Of a DNA stretch of 64,000 nucleotides, positions 63,983-64,000 are shown in pieces. The notes beneath the pieces are model-generated. The model was not told where the DNA came from, did not search any database, and was given only the letters and a program-made list of their open reading frames with translations. The DNA comes from Taishania sp036758285 (GTDB taxonomy: Bacteria; Bacteroidota; Bacteroidia; Flavobacteriales_D; Crocinitomicaceae), in contig DAIOWV010000001.1 in NCBI GenBank assembly GCA_036758285.1, positions 122,641 to 186,640 on the forward strand, read 5' to 3'. Numbering within the stretch: position 1 is the stretch's first letter; every line of letters starts with the position of its first letter. The position numbers and the translations under genes were made by a program.

Positions 63983-64000
63983 ATGAAAAAGAGATTACAC
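63983..64000 (+). CDS. Start of the next gene, cut by the window edge
   Basis: ATGAAAAAGAGATTACAC gives MKKRLH, a plausible signal-peptide start, before the sequence ends. In Bacteroidota a PorP/SprF-family membrane protein often follows a T9SS type-B gene, but only six codons are visible, so the identity is a guess. Confidence 0.3.

Overview
This window looks like chromosomal DNA of a marine or freshwater member of Bacteroidota, most likely Flavobacteriales (Crocinitomicaceae/Fluviicola-like; this placement is an inference). The DNA is AT-rich. Many genes are preceded by the Bacteroidota -7 promoter box TAnnTTTG rather than by a Shine-Dalgarno sequence. Several large secreted proteins carry type IX secretion (T9SS) sorting modules. 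The ATP synthase cluster runs atpZ, a 4-TM gene, then atpB-E-F-H-A-G without atpD or atpC, which is usual in this phylum.

Layout. 1-3934 (-): 5' part of a giant secreted adhesin with seven tandem Ig-like repeats, cut by the window edge. Its promoter is preceded by three identical 9-bp direct repeats spaced exactly 21 bp apart. 4421-6048 (+): a two-gene membrane unit. 6068-8520 (-): a DUF5686-type outer-membrane gene broken by a 2-bp slippage in an AT tract. 8837-10726 (+): a T9SS substrate with an Omp28-like fold. 10850-19519: housekeeping genes (rnhA, pepP, an alpha/beta hydrolase, dprA, a TonB-dependent receptor, kdsB) and small unknowns. 19613-25418 (-): F-type ATP synthase. 25475-29652 (-): a small membrane protein, a DPP IV-type peptidase and a membrane-anchored papain-like peptidase.

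29870-36735 is the most unusual region. A six-gene minus-strand operon encodes a small anchored protein, ApbE, an RnfC-like protein, an RnfD-like protein and two export-signal-bearing nitroreductases. It is transcribed away from a LytS/LytTR-type two-component system, and a 35-bp near-palindrome sits between the two promoters. The other Rnf subunits are absent, and the RnfD-like protein has lost the flavin-acceptor Thr. This may be a minimal trans-membrane electron conduit feeding periplasmic nitroreductases (inference).

37002-49537: phoH, a DsbA/FrnE-like protein, mtnA, lon, an HxlR regulator divergent from a DsbA-like lipoprotein with a perfect 16-bp palindrome between them, a small acetyltransferase, prolyl oligopeptidase, and a copper module (HMA protein plus CopA). 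49616-52411: two tandem SGNH hydrolases. 52418-57800 (-): a thiamine operon, TPP riboswitch-thiS-thiC-thiE-like-thiE-thiG-thiH, with a UUCG-loop hairpin after thiC. 57919-64000 (+): a promoter, a 43-codon small ORF, a 1904-aa T9SS type-B protein with HYR repeats, a hairpin, and the first codons of another gene.

No tRNA, rRNA, CRISPR array, insertion sequence or prophage was recognised. Family names are assigned from motifs read by eye; no database search was run.
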